Assembly: GCA_902564235.1 (NCBI GenBank)
Contig: CACFAG010000002.1
Location: forward strand, 42,755-106,754
Direction of reading: 5' to 3'
Source: an uncultured Prochlorococcus sp.
GTDB taxonomy: Bacteria; Cyanobacteriota; Cyanobacteriia; PCC-6307; Cyanobiaceae
DNA length: 64,000 nucleotides
Positions 17,472-26,266 of the stretch are shown here, in pieces. Positions within the stretch are counted from its first letter, which is position 1. Each line of letters opens with the position of its first letter. Under the pieces are notes generated by a model, which worked only from the letters and a program-made list of their open reading frames with translations, did not search any database and was not told the origin of the DNA. Both the position numbers and the translations under genes were made by a program.

Positions 17472-19754
17472 ATGAAAAAACCCCTAGCTGCTGCAAGTTT
17501 TTCAGCATTACTTGCAATTGTCGCCTCCTCTACAAGTAGCGGATTTGCAAATTGGAATACAAAATATTGGGCAAATGAAAAAAACTTCAACAGAATTTCC
17601 TCTTTTAATGTAAGTGATAATTTACCAAAAGGATCAAAATCTACCACCAAAACTTCTTCAGAAGTTGTTACAGCATCAGAAGATGGTAAGACTTTGATGT
17701 ATACAGATAGTGATTTAGGAGTAGTAGGTTTAGTTGATATCTCAGACCCTGCAAAACCTAAAGCATTGGGAGTTGTTGAACTGGAAGCAGAACCCACTGG
17801 AATTGCGGCACTTGGAAACAATGCTTATATAGGTTCAAATACATCTGAAAGTTATACAAATCCTTCAGGAGCATTAGTTCAATACAATTTAGAAACAAGA
17901 AAAGCAGTAAAAGAATGTGATTTAGGTGGGCAGCCTGATAGCGTTTTTGTTTCACCAGACGGAACATTTCTAGCTGTCGCTATAGAAAATGAAAGGGATG
18001 AAGAATATAAAAATGGATTTATCCCTCAATTAGATGAGGAAGGTAAACAAATTAATCCTCCAGGTTATGTTTCTCTTGTGAAGTTAAACAAAAGAGGGAA
18101 AATACAATGCAATTCAATAAAAAAAGTTGATTTAACAGGATTATCTGAAATAGCACCTAGCGATCCCGAACCAGAATTCGTTGCTATTAATGATCTTGGT
18201 GAAACAGTTGTCTCTCTTCAAGAAAACAACCATCTTGCAGTTATTGATAAAGATGGAAATGTAATATCAAATTTTTCGGCAGGGATTGTAAAACAAATGG
18301 CAGGAATGGATACAAAGAAAGATGGAGCACATAATTTTAAAAGCAAACTAAAGAATGTAAGAAGAGAACCCGATGGTCTTACTTGGATTGATAATGACCA
18401 TTTTGCAACAGCAAATGAAGGCGATTACAAGCATATTGATCCAAATCAGGCAAAAAGAGGTGGTTCAAGATCCTGGACTATTTTTAAAAAAGATGGAACA
18501 GTAGTTTATGAAGATGCAAATAGACTAGAAAGAGCAATTGCACAAATAGGTCATTTCCAAGATGGGAGAGCAGGTAAAAAGGGAGTAGAACCTGAGTCAG
18601 TTACATATTCAAAAATTAATGGGACGCCCTATTTATTTGTTGGTGCTGAACGAGCTGGGATAGTAGCTGTTTACGATATCACAGAACTAAATCAACCTTT
18701 GCTTACTCAATTACTTCCATCAGGCATTGGACCAGAGGGATTTGTCGCAATTCCAGAGAGGGGATTAATTGCCTCAGCAAATGAAAAAGACTACAACAAA
18801 AAAGAACCTGGTTTATCTTCTCATGTGACTATTTATCAACTACAAGATGCTCCTGCTTCTTACCCACATTTAACAAATGAAAATGGCCTTGAATTTGTAT
18901 CTTGGGGTGCGATAAGTGGAATGGTGGCTGGTGATGACGGTAAAATTTATGCTGTAAATGATGGGACTTTTAAAACTCAGCCAAGAATTTACGTTATTGA
19001 TCCTTCATCTTCCCCAGCACTATTAGAAAGAGCTATAGATATAAAGCTAGATGGTAAGACTGCATTATTTATGGATCAAGAGGGTATTACTACTGATGGT
19101 AATGGTGGATTCTACATTTCTACTGAAGGAATCAAGAAAAAGCTAGATGAACATCCTCCTGCAATCTACCATGTAAGCTCAGATGGTGAAATTTTAGAGA
19201 AGATAACTCCACCACCTTCATATCTTAATTATGCTAAAAATCCTGGTTTTGAAGGCATAACAAGGAATGGGGATATTCTTTATATTGCTCAACAGAAGCC
19301 TTGGGGTGATGATACTTTCAATACTACTAAGATCCTTTCCTATAATTTAAAAACCAAACAGTGGGGGGCCGTAAATTATCAATTAGATAGGATCAAAAAA
19401 GGTGGCGTTGGCATTTCAGAATTGACTTACCATGACGGGGCACTTTATGTAATCGAAAGAGATAGTTTCTATGGAAAGAAAGCGAAATTGAAAGCTATAT
19501 ATAAAATAGATTTAGATGAAGTTATTTTCGAAGGTCTTCAGACTAATATTCCTCCCAGACTTTATCCTTTAGTTGAAAAAGAGTTAGTTACTGATCTAAA
19601 ACCAGTAATGCAATCTACGGGTGGTTTTATCCTTGAAAAGGTTGAAGGCTTAGCAATAACAAGCGAAGGGCAAGCATGGATTTCAACTGACAACGACGGA
19701 ACTGGAAAGAAATCAACTGGTGAAACTCTTTTCCTAAATATTGGAAAAATCTAG
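17472..19754 (+). CDS. Secreted beta-propeller/phytase-like phosphatase candidate
   Basis: This 760-residue exported protein has a signal peptide (about 1-26). Residues about 60-470 look like a seven-bladed propeller (repeats such as TASEDGKTLMYTDSD and VFVSPDGTFLAVA). The C-terminal part (about 480-760) matches the esterase-like-activity-of-phytase type, with VNDGTF, DQEGIT, GFEGITRNGD and VEGLAIT. In Prochlorococcus such genes are annotated as alkaline phosphatase (phoA/phoX-like). Acidic propeller loops suit calcium binding. Pho boxes, the porin and PhoBR nearby support organic-phosphate scavenging. It is not the classical PhoA fold; activity is inferred. Confidence 0.75.
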   Translation: MKKPLAAASFSALLAIVASSTSSGFANWNTKYWANEKNFNRISSFNVSDNLPKGSKSTTKTSSEVVTASEDGKTLMYTDSDLGVVGLVDISDPAKPKALGVVELEAEPTGIAALGNNAYIGSNTSESYTNPSGALVQYNLETRKAVKECDLGGQPDSVFVSPDGTFLAVAIENERDEEYKNGFIPQLDEEGKQINPPGYVSLVKLNKRGKIQCNSIKKVDLTGLSEIAPSDPEPEFVAINDLGETVVSLQENNHLAVIDKDGNVISNFSAGIVKQMAGMDTKKDGAHNFKSKLKNVRREPDGLTWIDNDHFATANEGDYKHIDPNQAKRGGSRSWTIFKKDGTVVYEDANRLERAIAQIGHFQDGRAGKKGVEPESVTYSKINGTPYLFVGAERAGIVAVYDITELNQPLLTQLLPSGIGPEGFVAIPERGLIASANEKDYNKKEPGLSSHVTIYQLQDAPASYPHLTNENGLEFVSWGAISGMVAGDDGKIYAVNDGTFKTQPRIYVIDPSSSPALLERAIDIKLDGKTALFMDQEGITTDGNGGFYISTEGIKKKLDEHPPAIYHVSSDGEILEKITPPPSYLNYAKNPGFEGITRNGDILYIAQQKPWGDDTFNTTKILSYNLKTKQWGAVNYQLDRIKKGGVGISELTYHDGALYVIERDSFYGKKAKLKAIYKIDLDEVIFEGLQTNIPPRLYPLVEKELVTDLKPVMQSTGGFILEKVEGLAITSEGQAWISTDNDGTGKKSTGETLFLNIGKI

Positions 19755-19770
19755 TTAAAACTTCTAATAA

Positions 19771-19801
19771 AAGTCACCTTTTATATAAGGTGGCTTTTTT
19801 T
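19771..19801 (+). terminator. Rho-independent terminator after the phosphatase candidate
   Basis: The 10-bp stem AAGTCACCTT/AAGGTGGCTT contains one G-T pair, has a 6-nt loop and is followed by T residues. Confidence 0.85.
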
Positions 19802-19831
19802 GCAGTTCTTATAATTAAAAAAAGTTAAATC

Positions 19832-20158
19832 ATGAAATACCTAATATTTATTATTTTGTTCATCGCCCCAGTTAAAGCTGAAACAAAATACTATTGGCAG
19901 GGTGTCAGGCATTATTTAAATCGACCCAAACTAATGATAGAAGCATGCAAAGATATGAAAGAAGAAAATGACATTGGAACATCTGCTTTCGAGAGTATGT
20001 ACATGCCAACATTACCTGATAGGCTTTGGTTAGCTATTGGCAAAAGAGATTCTTATTGGGCAGATGACTCCAAAGAAGGAAGCATTCTTTTTACAAGAGA
20101 AGGGGTATTGAATTTAAAAAAATTTATTGCAGAAAAATCATGTCCTAATATTTTTTAA
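19832..20158 (+). CDS. Small secreted hypothetical protein in the Pho island
   Basis: The 108-residue product has a signal peptide (cleavage after VKA, about residue 16) and two cysteines (C39 and C104, the latter in the terminal SCPNIF) that may form a disulfide. The body is aromatic-rich. No family is recognised. It lies between the phosphatase candidate and phoR and converges on phoR. A phosphate-stress role is a guess from position only. Confidence 0.65.
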   Translation: MKYLIFIILFIAPVKAETKYYWQGVRHYLNRPKLMIEACKDMKEENDIGTSAFESMYMPTLPDRLWLAIGKRDSYWADDSKEGSILFTREGVLNLKKFIAEKSCPNIF

Positions 20159-20165
20159 ATTTTCC

Positions 20166-21326
20166 CTATAAATCTGTATTAAGACACGGAAAGATAGTTT
20201 CAATAATCGCTCCACCATCTTTATGATTAAATGCCTTTATAAAACCTTTATTGTTATTAATTATTTTTTTTGTAATTGAAAGACCTAAGCCACTTCCACT
20301 TTTCTTAAATTTAGTCCTTGATGGATCCCCACGATAAAAACGAGAAAAAATGTCATTTGATTCATCTTCTTCTAATCCAATACCTTTATCTCTAACTCTT
20401 ATAACAACAGAGCTAGCTCTCTTAAAAATTTCAATTTGTATGCCCTCTTTTGTTGGGGAATAACGAATAGCGTTATCTAAAATATTTATAAATGCTCTTT
20501 TTAAATTTTCAATATCCCCAGATATATAATATTTTGTTGGAGAAAATAAATTTATTTTTATATCCTTTTTTTCTGCAAGCGGTTTTAGTGTTTGCCAAGA
20601 TTCCATAATCAAATCTGAAATAGATATTTTTTTGTTTTTATTAAAATCTTCGCTACTTTCTAGCTTAGAAAGCTCTAAAGTCTCTTCGGCCATTTTTCTT
20701 AATCTTTTTGACTCTTTCTTAAGTCTTTTAACAAGATACCTATCCTTTTTTGATACTACTGATTCAAGTCTTTCCCCAATCAAGATAAGTGATGTAAGAG
20801 GAGTTTTCAGTTCATGAGAAACATCATTAATTAATTGATTTTGTCGTTTTTTTATCGATTCAATTGATAATTTACTTTCCAATAATATTAAATAATTCTT
20901 TTTCCTTCCTCTAACAATATTTACCGAAATGGGTACTCCCGCAATTGTGAAATCAAGGTTGAATGGGAAATCTTTTTTTCTTAAATATAGAATTTTATTA
21001 CTAAGTACTTCAAGCTCATTAATATCATTTATTGCTTTTCCAATAACATCTTTATATTTGATAACCCTAATAAGAGATAAAGCTTTCTGATTGATAAATT
21101 TTATTGTTAGATCAGATGATAAGATTATCCACCCTTGCGATGAATAATCTAACCAAGACAACACTTCTTGAGGTCTAATTTTATCAAATGGGAAATCAAT
21201 AGTTTTTTTATACTTATTTTTATCAACTTCAAATTTTTTTTCTTTTGATTGAGAAAAATGCTTGACTTTTATTTTCCACTTCTGATGTAAAAAAAATAAT
21301 ACTTCTTGTAGTGTTTTCATTTTCAT
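20166..21326 (-). CDS. phoR: Phosphate-sensing histidine kinase PhoR
   Basis: This 386-residue kinase has a PAS-like sensor (about 55-150), a HisKA domain with phospho-accepting H171 in VSHELKTPL, and an HATPase domain with ILDNAIRYSP, VRDKGIGLEE and a final GSGLGLSI. It would phosphorylate PhoB at low phosphate. Its start overlaps the phoB stop by 4 bp, so translation is coupled. I see no strong transmembrane span, unlike E. coli PhoR, so membrane attachment may be indirect. Confidence 0.92.
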   Translation of the reverse strand: MKMKTLQEVLFFLHQKWKIKVKHFSQSKEKKFEVDKNKYKKTIDFPFDKIRPQEVLSWLDYSSQGWIILSSDLTIKFINQKALSLIRVIKYKDVIGKAINDINELEVLSNKILYLRKKDFPFNLDFTIAGVPISVNIVRGRKKNYLILLESKLSIESIKKRQNQLINDVSHELKTPLTSLILIGERLESVVSKKDRYLVKRLKKESKRLRKMAEETLELSKLESSEDFNKNKKISISDLIMESWQTLKPLAEKKDIKINLFSPTKYYISGDIENLKRAFINILDNAIRYSPTKEGIQIEIFKRASSVVIRVRDKGIGLEEDESNDIFSRFYRGDPSRTKFKKSGSGLGLSITKKIINNNKGFIKAFNHKDGGAIIETIFPCLNTDL

Positions 21327-22066
21327 CCAAACTTATATCCAAAACCTCTTACAGTTTTAAGAAACTTTGGAGCTGAAGGATCTTCTTCTAATTTCTCTCT
21401 GAGCCACCTAACATGAACATCTACAGTTTTAGTATCACCAATAAAGTCAATTTCCCAAATTTTTTCAAGTATTAAATCTCTTGACCATACTCTTTTTGGA
21501 TTTTTCATAAATAACTCTAATAATTTAAATTCTTTTGGAGATAATGTTATTTCTCTATCAAAAGAAGTTACCCTACATTCTTCCAAAAACATTTTTATAT
21601 GATTAAACTCGAGAACAGTTTTTGATTTTTCTATATATTTTTTATTACGTTTAGATCTTCTTATTAAGGCTCTAGATCTAGCAATTAATTCATTTAAACC
21701 AAAAGGTTTTGTTAAATAATCATCTGCACCAACCTCTAATCCAAGAACCCTGTCTGATTCATTATCTTTAGCACTCAAAATTAGTATGGGTGTATAGTCT
21801 TCATCATTTCTTATTTTTCTACATAACTCTAATCCATTTAGTCCTGGCAACATTAAATCTAGAATTATTAGGTCAACATCTTTTTTAATATCATTATTAA
21901 TAAAATCTAAGGCACTTAAACCGTCTTTGAAACTTGATACTCTAAAACCTTCGCTGATCAAGGTTTCACTGACTGTAAGCCTAATACTCTTATCATCCTC
22001 TACAAGAAGAATTCTTGAGTCTTGCAAACTTTTATGATCTTTAATAGCCATTGAAAGTTCCAACAA
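21323..22066 (-). CDS. phoB: Phosphate response regulator PhoB
   Basis: This 247-residue OmpR/PhoB-family regulator has a receiver domain with acidic pocket EDD (about 23-25), phosphorylation site D70 (ILDLMLPG) and K at KPFG. The C-terminal winged helix ends TVDVHVRWLREKL...VRGFGYKFG. It should bind the phased Pho boxes in this island. Residue 7 (MAIKD) is a possible alternative start. It is the first gene of phoB-phoR, and its position beside its own targets is typical of Prochlorococcus. Confidence 0.95.
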   Translation of the reverse strand: MLELSMAIKDHKSLQDSRILLVEDDKSIRLTVSETLISEGFRVSSFKDGLSALDFINNDIKKDVDLIILDLMLPGLNGLELCRKIRNDEDYTPILILSAKDNESDRVLGLEVGADDYLTKPFGLNELIARSRALIRRSKRNKKYIEKSKTVLEFNHIKMFLEECRVTSFDREITLSPKEFKLLELFMKNPKRVWSRDLILEKIWEIDFIGDTKTVDVHVRWLREKLEEDPSAPKFLKTVRGFGYKFG

Positions 22067-22157
22067 TTTTATTTTATATAATCAAAATTATTTGATCTAA
22101 TTATTTCATAATTAATTTACATTGAATTATTATTTTTTTCATTTAATCTTATTTCCT

Positions 22158-22188
22158 TTTTAATTTTCCCTTAAACCCTTTTATCTAT
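22158..22188 (+). promoter_or_regulatory. Weak phased repeats upstream of phoB
   Basis: TTTTAATT (22158) and CCTTAAAC (22169) are 11 nt apart in the phoB upstream region. The match to Pho-box 8-mers is loose and the orientation is opposite to phoB, so autoregulation is only suggested. Confidence 0.25.
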
Positions 22189-22267
22189 ATTTAGATTGTC
22201 TCTTTAATCTTCCTCACACAAAATTTTAAAGAGACAAATTTATTGAATTTAATAATAGATATTAAAA

Positions 22268-22435
22268 CTAATATCCCATCGAAGCGTAATAATAATCGTC
22301 ATCTTCATCTATATTTGTCACTACCCATTCTGGCTGAAAGTCACCAATTTTTACATATTGATAAAGCTTATCAACATCTGGATCGTAATAAGTATCGTTG
22401 ATTTTTGGATCTTTGACTACTTTGCTTGGATGCAT
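22268..22435 (-). CDS. Small acidic hypothetical protein (55 aa), intact copy
   Basis: A complete ATG-to-TAG frame encodes MHPSKVVKDPKINDTYYDPD and continues to a tyrosine/aspartate-rich end (DEDDDYYYASMGY). No signal peptide or membrane span is present. The first 13 codons plus 5' flank recur exactly at 23881-23927 as a broken copy, which supports this being a real gene that was partly duplicated. Confidence 0.7.
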   Translation of the reverse strand: MHPSKVVKDPKINDTYYDPDVDKLYQYVKIGDFQPEWVVTNIDEDDDYYYASMGY

Positions 22436-22443
22436 AATAAAAA
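22397..22443 (+). repeat. 47-bp direct repeat, copy 1
   Basis: This segment is identical to 23881-23927. It covers the start region and immediate upstream DNA of the 55-aa gene. The two copies are about 1.5 kb apart in the same orientation. Confidence 0.9.
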
Positions 22444-22532
22444 ATATTTCTACTCTTTTTTTATAGATTATTTAGTTTAAAGCAGCTTTAAATCTCATTT
22501 AAATATTTTCATTTGATCTAGTTAACCTAAGA

Positions 22533-22934
22533 CTAATTTAACTTGTAGTTAGTCTTGATTGTTTTAATTACCGATTTTTTCGGATCTTTATTTGGATAAC
22601 AATTAACAATTCTATATTTTCCGCCTTTTCTATCTGTCTCAACAAGAGTAAATTGAACAAATTTTTCTTTTTCAGCACTTGAAAAATCTTTGACTTCTAT
22701 TTTGATGATTTCTTCATTTTTACTATCAATTATTCTGGATTTACCTCCACAAAGAAGAACAGCAGTTTCTTTAGTTAAATAAAATAATTTTTTTTCATCT
22801 TTAATGGATGATTTATCTTTCTTAATCGAAATTGAATTTTGTGTAATGGATATTTCATCTTGGGTAATGGGTAATTCGTCTTTTGGACTACAGGAAGTAA
22901 TAATAATGATAGATAAAAATAATAGCTTTTTCAT
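22533..22934 (-). CDS. Small lipoprotein
   Basis: This 133-residue protein has a type II signal peptide with lipobox ITSC (C15). A low-complexity linker follows with near-repeats (ITQDEISI, ITQNSISI), then a globular part with C62 and C112. Residues 91-127 are clearly related to a truncated reading frame on the other strand at 23480-23605, so the family has been duplicated locally. It would sit in the inner leaflet of the outer or plasma membrane. Function unknown. Confidence 0.75.
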   Translation of the reverse strand: MKKLLFLSIIIITSCSPKDELPITQDEISITQNSISIKKDKSSIKDEKKLFYLTKETAVLLCGGKSRIIDSKNEEIIKIEVKDFSSAEKEKFVQFTLVETDRKGGKYRIVNCYPNKDPKKSVIKTIKTNYKLN

Positions 22935-22940
22935 GATTTT

Positions 22941-23093
22941 TTAGATGATAAATTCACTAATAATTTCTTCTAATTGACTTTTATTTAGTTTAATAAGATA
23001 GTTTTGGATTTCCTTTCTAAATAATCTATCTTCAACTCTTTTAGTTTGAAGAATCGAAAGAGTGATGAAGTTAACAAGTTGTTTTTTGTCCAT
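22941..23093 (-). CDS. Small hypothetical protein (50 aa)
   Basis: An ATG-started frame encodes MDKKQLVNFITLSILQTKRV and an amphipathic helical remainder ending EEIISEFII. It lies 6 bp upstream of the lipoprotein gene on the same strand and is probably co-transcribed with it. No family is recognised. Confidence 0.55.
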   Translation of the reverse strand: MDKKQLVNFITLSILQTKRVEDRLFRKEIQNYLIKLNKSQLEEIISEFII

Positions 23094-23244
23094 ACATATT
23101 TTCTAAATCCCTATTGTTAAATCATATTTAAATTTTGATTAAGCTAAGAAATAACAACAAATATCTATTTTAGAAATTTAAGCCATTTAAAAAAAATTTA
23201 TTTTTTAATTAATCATTACTTAATCCAAGAAACCTAAATTTATA

Positions 23245-23481
23245 ATGTATAAAAATATTGAAATGTCTTTAAAAAACTTATCTTCACAAAGGAATAACCC
23301 AAAAAAAATCGGCACAGAATTTTCAAGAGATTTTTATAAAGGAAACTTTGAGAATAAAGATAAATTTTTCTTAAATGATTCAGAATTTATTGAGAATTAC
23401 AATAACTCTTTAAAATCACCTCAATCAAGGAGACTATATAAAATAATAGAGAGTAAAGGATTTAATAGATGGAATAGGTAA
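23245..23481 (+). CDS. Hypothetical protein (78 aa)
   Basis: The product is basic and asparagine/lysine-rich, without a signal or membrane span. Residue 7 (MSLKNL) is an alternative start. It ends within 2 bp of the lipoprotein-like fragment that follows in another frame, so its own 3' end may have been shaped by the rearrangement. Confidence 0.45.
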   Translation: MYKNIEMSLKNLSSQRNNPKKIGTEFSRDFYKGNFENKDKFFLNDSEFIENYNNSLKSPQSRRLYKIIESKGFNRWNR

Positions 23482-23605
23482 GTATGTGGAATTTACAGTT
23501 GCAGAGACTGATAAAAAAGAAGGAAAATATAGAATTATTAATTGTTTCCCAAGTGAAGAGCCACAAGATTCAATAATAAAACTACAAAAACAAATTACAA
23601 ATTAA
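23480..23605 (+). pseudogene. Truncated copy of the lipoprotein C-terminal domain
   Basis: The frame encodes KYVEFTVAETDKKEGKYRII and continues NCFPSEEP to a TAA. It aligns without gaps to residues 91-127 of the lipoprotein at 22533-22934, including the cysteine. There is no start codon, signal peptide or N-terminal half. It runs opposite to the intact gene. Confidence 0.8.
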
Positions 23606-23621
23606 ATAATTAGAAGATCTT

Positions 23622-23864
23622 TTGAGTGAGAGACTTGCATTTTCAGAAAATAAAGGGAATATAAAGAAAATGATAATTCCAATGGAATCAATTAAAAAAC
23701 CAAAAAGAATTATTAAGAAACAGCTTAAAAATGTTAATAAAGCAATTATTGAAATTGCAGAAATGAAATTTGTAAATATTGAAGAAAAAGAAGAAAAATT
23801 AGATGCGCTTGTTTTTTTAAAGCATCAAATATTGAGGAAGGCCGAGAAGTTAGAAATTAAATAA
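23622..23864 (+). CDS. Basic helical hypothetical protein
   Basis: The 80-residue frame uses a TTG start; ATG 23670 would give a 64-residue protein (MIIPMESIKKPK...). It is rich in lysine and glutamate with a likely coiled coil (about 28-75). No known domain. Which start is used cannot be decided, since neither has a clear ribosome binding site. Confidence 0.45.
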   Translation: MSERLAFSENKGNIKKMIIPMESIKKPKRIIKKQLKNVNKAIIEIAEMKFVNIEEKEEKLDALVFLKHQILRKAEKLEIK

Positions 23865-23919
23865 CTAAATAATTGTAAATGTTGATTTTTGGATCTTTGA
23901 CTACTTTGCTTGGATGCAT
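23857..23919 (-). pseudogene. Truncated copy of the 55-aa gene
   Basis: Thirteen codons identical to the start of the gene at 22268-22435 (MHPSKVVKDPKIN) run into unrelated codons and stop after 20. The breakpoint coincides with the end of the 47-bp repeat. Confidence 0.75.
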
Positions 23920-23927
23920 AATAAAAA
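23881..23927 (+). repeat. 47-bp direct repeat, copy 2
   Basis: Exact copy of 22397-22443, carrying the first codons and 5' flank of the 55-aa gene. Confidence 0.9.
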
Positions 23928-24045
23928 TTACTTCTACTATGTCTTCTAGAAAATTAAGTTTAACTTATATTTAAAATCCATTTAAAATTTCCTAACAAAT
24001 AAAAAAAAATATAAATTTTTTTTTATTTCAAAAGCTAGCCTTTAT

Positions 24046-24414
24046 TTAGAATTTAATTTTTGTTTTTACTCTGTTTTTATTTTGAGATTTGAATTCAAAA
24101 AGTCCTTTATCAGTAAATATTGTCAACTCATCTCCAGATGTTTCTTCAATTGCAATTCCTTCAGACTCTAAATTTTTAACATAAACATTACCAATAAGTT
24201 TTAGAGATTTATCATCCTTGTCAAAAGAAAGCTTGTCCGAATAAGCCTCAAAATTACCACTATTGCTTTTAATAACTACATTTCCAATAGCCTCTAAATC
24301 ACCTTCTAAAGTATTTACTTGAGAATCTGATGTAATTGTGTAATTAATTAATTCCTCAGCAAAAGAATATTCAGCTAATAAAAATAAAAACGATGCGAAA
24401 AATAAGCTTTTCAT
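24046..24414 (-). CDS. LptA/OstA-like periplasmic protein
   Basis: This 122-residue secreted protein has a signal peptide to about residue 19 (SFA) and a beta-rich repeat pattern (TSDSQVNTLEGDLEAIGNVVI, then YSDKLSFDKDDKSLKLIGNVYV). This resembles the OstA_N/LptA jellyroll that carries lipopolysaccharide across the periplasm. The gene begins one base after the cytochrome gene's stop on the same strand. The fold assignment is moderate; a role in lipopolysaccharide transport is inferred. Confidence 0.65.
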   Translation of the reverse strand: MKSLFFASFLFLLAEYSFAEELINYTITSDSQVNTLEGDLEAIGNVVIKSNSGNFEAYSDKLSFDKDDKSLKLIGNVYVKNLESEGIAIEETSGDELTIFTDKGLFEFKSQNKNRVKTKIKF

Positions 24415-24768
24415 TTACTCCCAACCCTTTTCTGCATTTTGAATAATCCATTGTGCAAGAACCTTATCCTCTCCATCCTTCAATTTATTTTTATAACCCT
24501 TCATAAAACCAATCCCTTCATTGGCAATAATTGTTATTGAATTTACATCAGCTATTCCTCTTTTTTCAAGGTCGGAAAGTTTTAATGATTTGGATCCTTT
24601 AAGAACTACTGATCCACCTCTTACATGGCAGCCTGCACAAACATTTCTAAAAATTGTTTCTCCATCTCTTATATCAGAAGCCATTAGATATCTGTTATGC
24701 AAAGACGTTTGAAAAATAATTATTAAAGTTATTACAGGAATTACGAATAGAAATTTAAATATTTTCAT
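24415..24768 (-). CDS. Cytochrome c6-like protein
   Basis: I take ATG 24768 (MKIFKFLF) rather than the upstream in-frame ATG, because it places the hydrophobic leader at the N terminus. The 117-residue protein has haem motif CAGCH (C44, C47, H48), a likely axial methionine M89 (GIGFMKGY) and the closing WIIQNAEKGW typical of c6/c553 cytochromes. It would carry electrons in the thylakoid lumen or periplasm. The changed region around M89 (c6 normally GxGAMPAF) suggests a c6-like variant rather than the main plastocyanin alternative. Confidence 0.82.
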   Translation of the reverse strand: MKIFKFLFVIPVITLIIIFQTSLHNRYLMASDIRDGETIFRNVCAGCHVRGGSVVLKGSKSLKLSDLEKRGIADVNSITIIANEGIGFMKGYKNKLKDGEDKVLAQWIIQNAEKGWE

Positions 24769-24822
24769 TTGATTTATTCTACACACAATCAACTTAGCAA
24801 TTAATTCTGAATCTCGATCTAT

Positions 24823-25878
24823 CTATTTTAATAGCTCTACTGCTACAACAAGATTTCCTAAAAGTCCGTTCAAGATATTTAGTTGTTCTTTACTACCAAA
24901 TGCTATTAAAACCTGACCTGGTTGAAGTATAAAATTACCGCCAGGATTAGTGAACAACTTTTCATTTTCTTTAATGGCTAAAATTTTGGCACCGCTTTTT
25001 TTACCTATTCCAAGTTCAGAAAGTGATCTTTTCTCTGCTGTTTCAAAAAGACTAATATCATTACTTAATTCAAATTCTTCAATTTCACACTCACTTCCTG
25101 CTAAAAGATCTAGAAAGTCAATGGCAATAGGTCTTAATGCCATGGATGCCATCGCTCTACCTGCCGCTATATAAGGGCTTACAACTATACTTGCTCCAGC
25201 TAATCTCAATTTACTCGCAGCTTCTTCAGTTCCAGCTCTTGCAATTACTCTTATAGAACTTCTTATTCCTTTAGCACTCAAAACTACATATAAATTTGCA
25301 GCGTCATTAGGCAAAGTAACAACCAAACTCTTACATTTTTCTAATCCCGCTAGTTTTAAAGTCTCATCAAGAGTAGCGTCAGCACAAAGCACTTCTAAAC
25401 CATTTTCTTCAGCAATCTTTTTTCTATCTTCATCGCTCTCAACAACAATAATTGGAATGTTTTGAGTTTTTATTTGGTTAGATATTTCCTGACCTACCCT
25501 CCCATATCCGCACAAAATTACATGATTTTCCATTTTTCTAAGAATTCTTTTAAAACGTAATTCGTTTACTCTTTGAAAATAGCCGGATTCGAATAATCTA
25601 ACAGCTTTTTGAAAGGTAAATTGAATAAAGATCAATCCGCCAACGATTACTAAAACAGTAACAATTCTGCCTTCAGGACTTAAAGGTTGAACTTCTCCAA
25701 AACCAATAGTGGTTATTGTGATCAGAACCATCCATAAGCAATCACTCCATTCCCATCCCTCTGTTATTCGATAGCCAATTGCACCTAAAAAAAACAGAAA
25801 GAACAAAGAATAAATAAGACCAAACCAAGGCCTTAAATAGTCTTTAATAAAATAGAACTCAAATAATCTAAGCTTCAT
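24823..25878 (-). CDS. Potassium channel with RCK (TrkA) domains
   Basis: This 351-residue channel subunit has two membrane helices (about 14-34 and 70-92) flanking a pore loop with selectivity filter TTIGFGE, where GFG replaces the usual GYG. A Rossmann RCK_N domain follows (ILCGYGRVGQEI) with acidic VVESDED for nucleotide binding, then an RCK_C domain to the C terminus. It resembles MthK/Kch-type channels gated by ligands. Monocistronic on the minus strand. Confidence 0.9.
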   Translation of the reverse strand: MKLRLFEFYFIKDYLRPWFGLIYSLFFLFFLGAIGYRITEGWEWSDCLWMVLITITTIGFGEVQPLSPEGRIVTVLVIVGGLIFIQFTFQKAVRLFESGYFQRVNELRFKRILRKMENHVILCGYGRVGQEISNQIKTQNIPIIVVESDEDRKKIAEENGLEVLCADATLDETLKLAGLEKCKSLVVTLPNDAANLYVVLSAKGIRSSIRVIARAGTEEAASKLRLAGASIVVSPYIAAGRAMASMALRPIAIDFLDLLAGSECEIEEFELSNDISLFETAEKRSLSELGIGKKSGAKILAIKENEKLFTNPGGNFILQPGQVLIAFGSKEQLNILNGLLGNLVVAVELLK

Positions 25879-26057
25879 ATCCCTTATTATCGTAAACTAT
25901 TCAAAAATTTCAAAAAAATTATCTATTATGTTTCTAAAACTATTAATTTGTTTAAGTGATATACATATTAAGCAGGATAATAATATTTATTTTCGTAGCT
26001 GTATGCGTTAAACAAATGATTACTGTCTCAGGTCTTATTTAATAATTAAAAATTAAT

Positions 26058-26189
26058 TCAAGGTTTTACTTGTACTGATTCAATAAGAAAATCAGAAGCT
26101 GCTTTTAACCAATCAGCGACCGTAAGACGAAGGTCAGGCTGAGAAAATACAAGCGCAGCAATAATACCAATTAAAATTATTTTTACCAT
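26058..26189 (-). CDS. Small hydrophobic hypothetical protein (43 aa)
   Basis: A frame beginning MVKIILIGIIAALVFSQPDL has an N-terminal membrane helix or signal-like segment, followed by a short amphipathic part ending in QVKP. Compact and coding-like, but no family is known to me. Confidence 0.55.
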   Translation of the reverse strand: MVKIILIGIIAALVFSQPDLRLTVADWLKAASDFLIESVQVKP

Positions 26190-26266
26190 GGCAATTCAAA
26201 CATTCTTACGAATTAAAACATAAATATCTAATAAAAAGAACCTTAAATTTATAAATAATAGATTAA

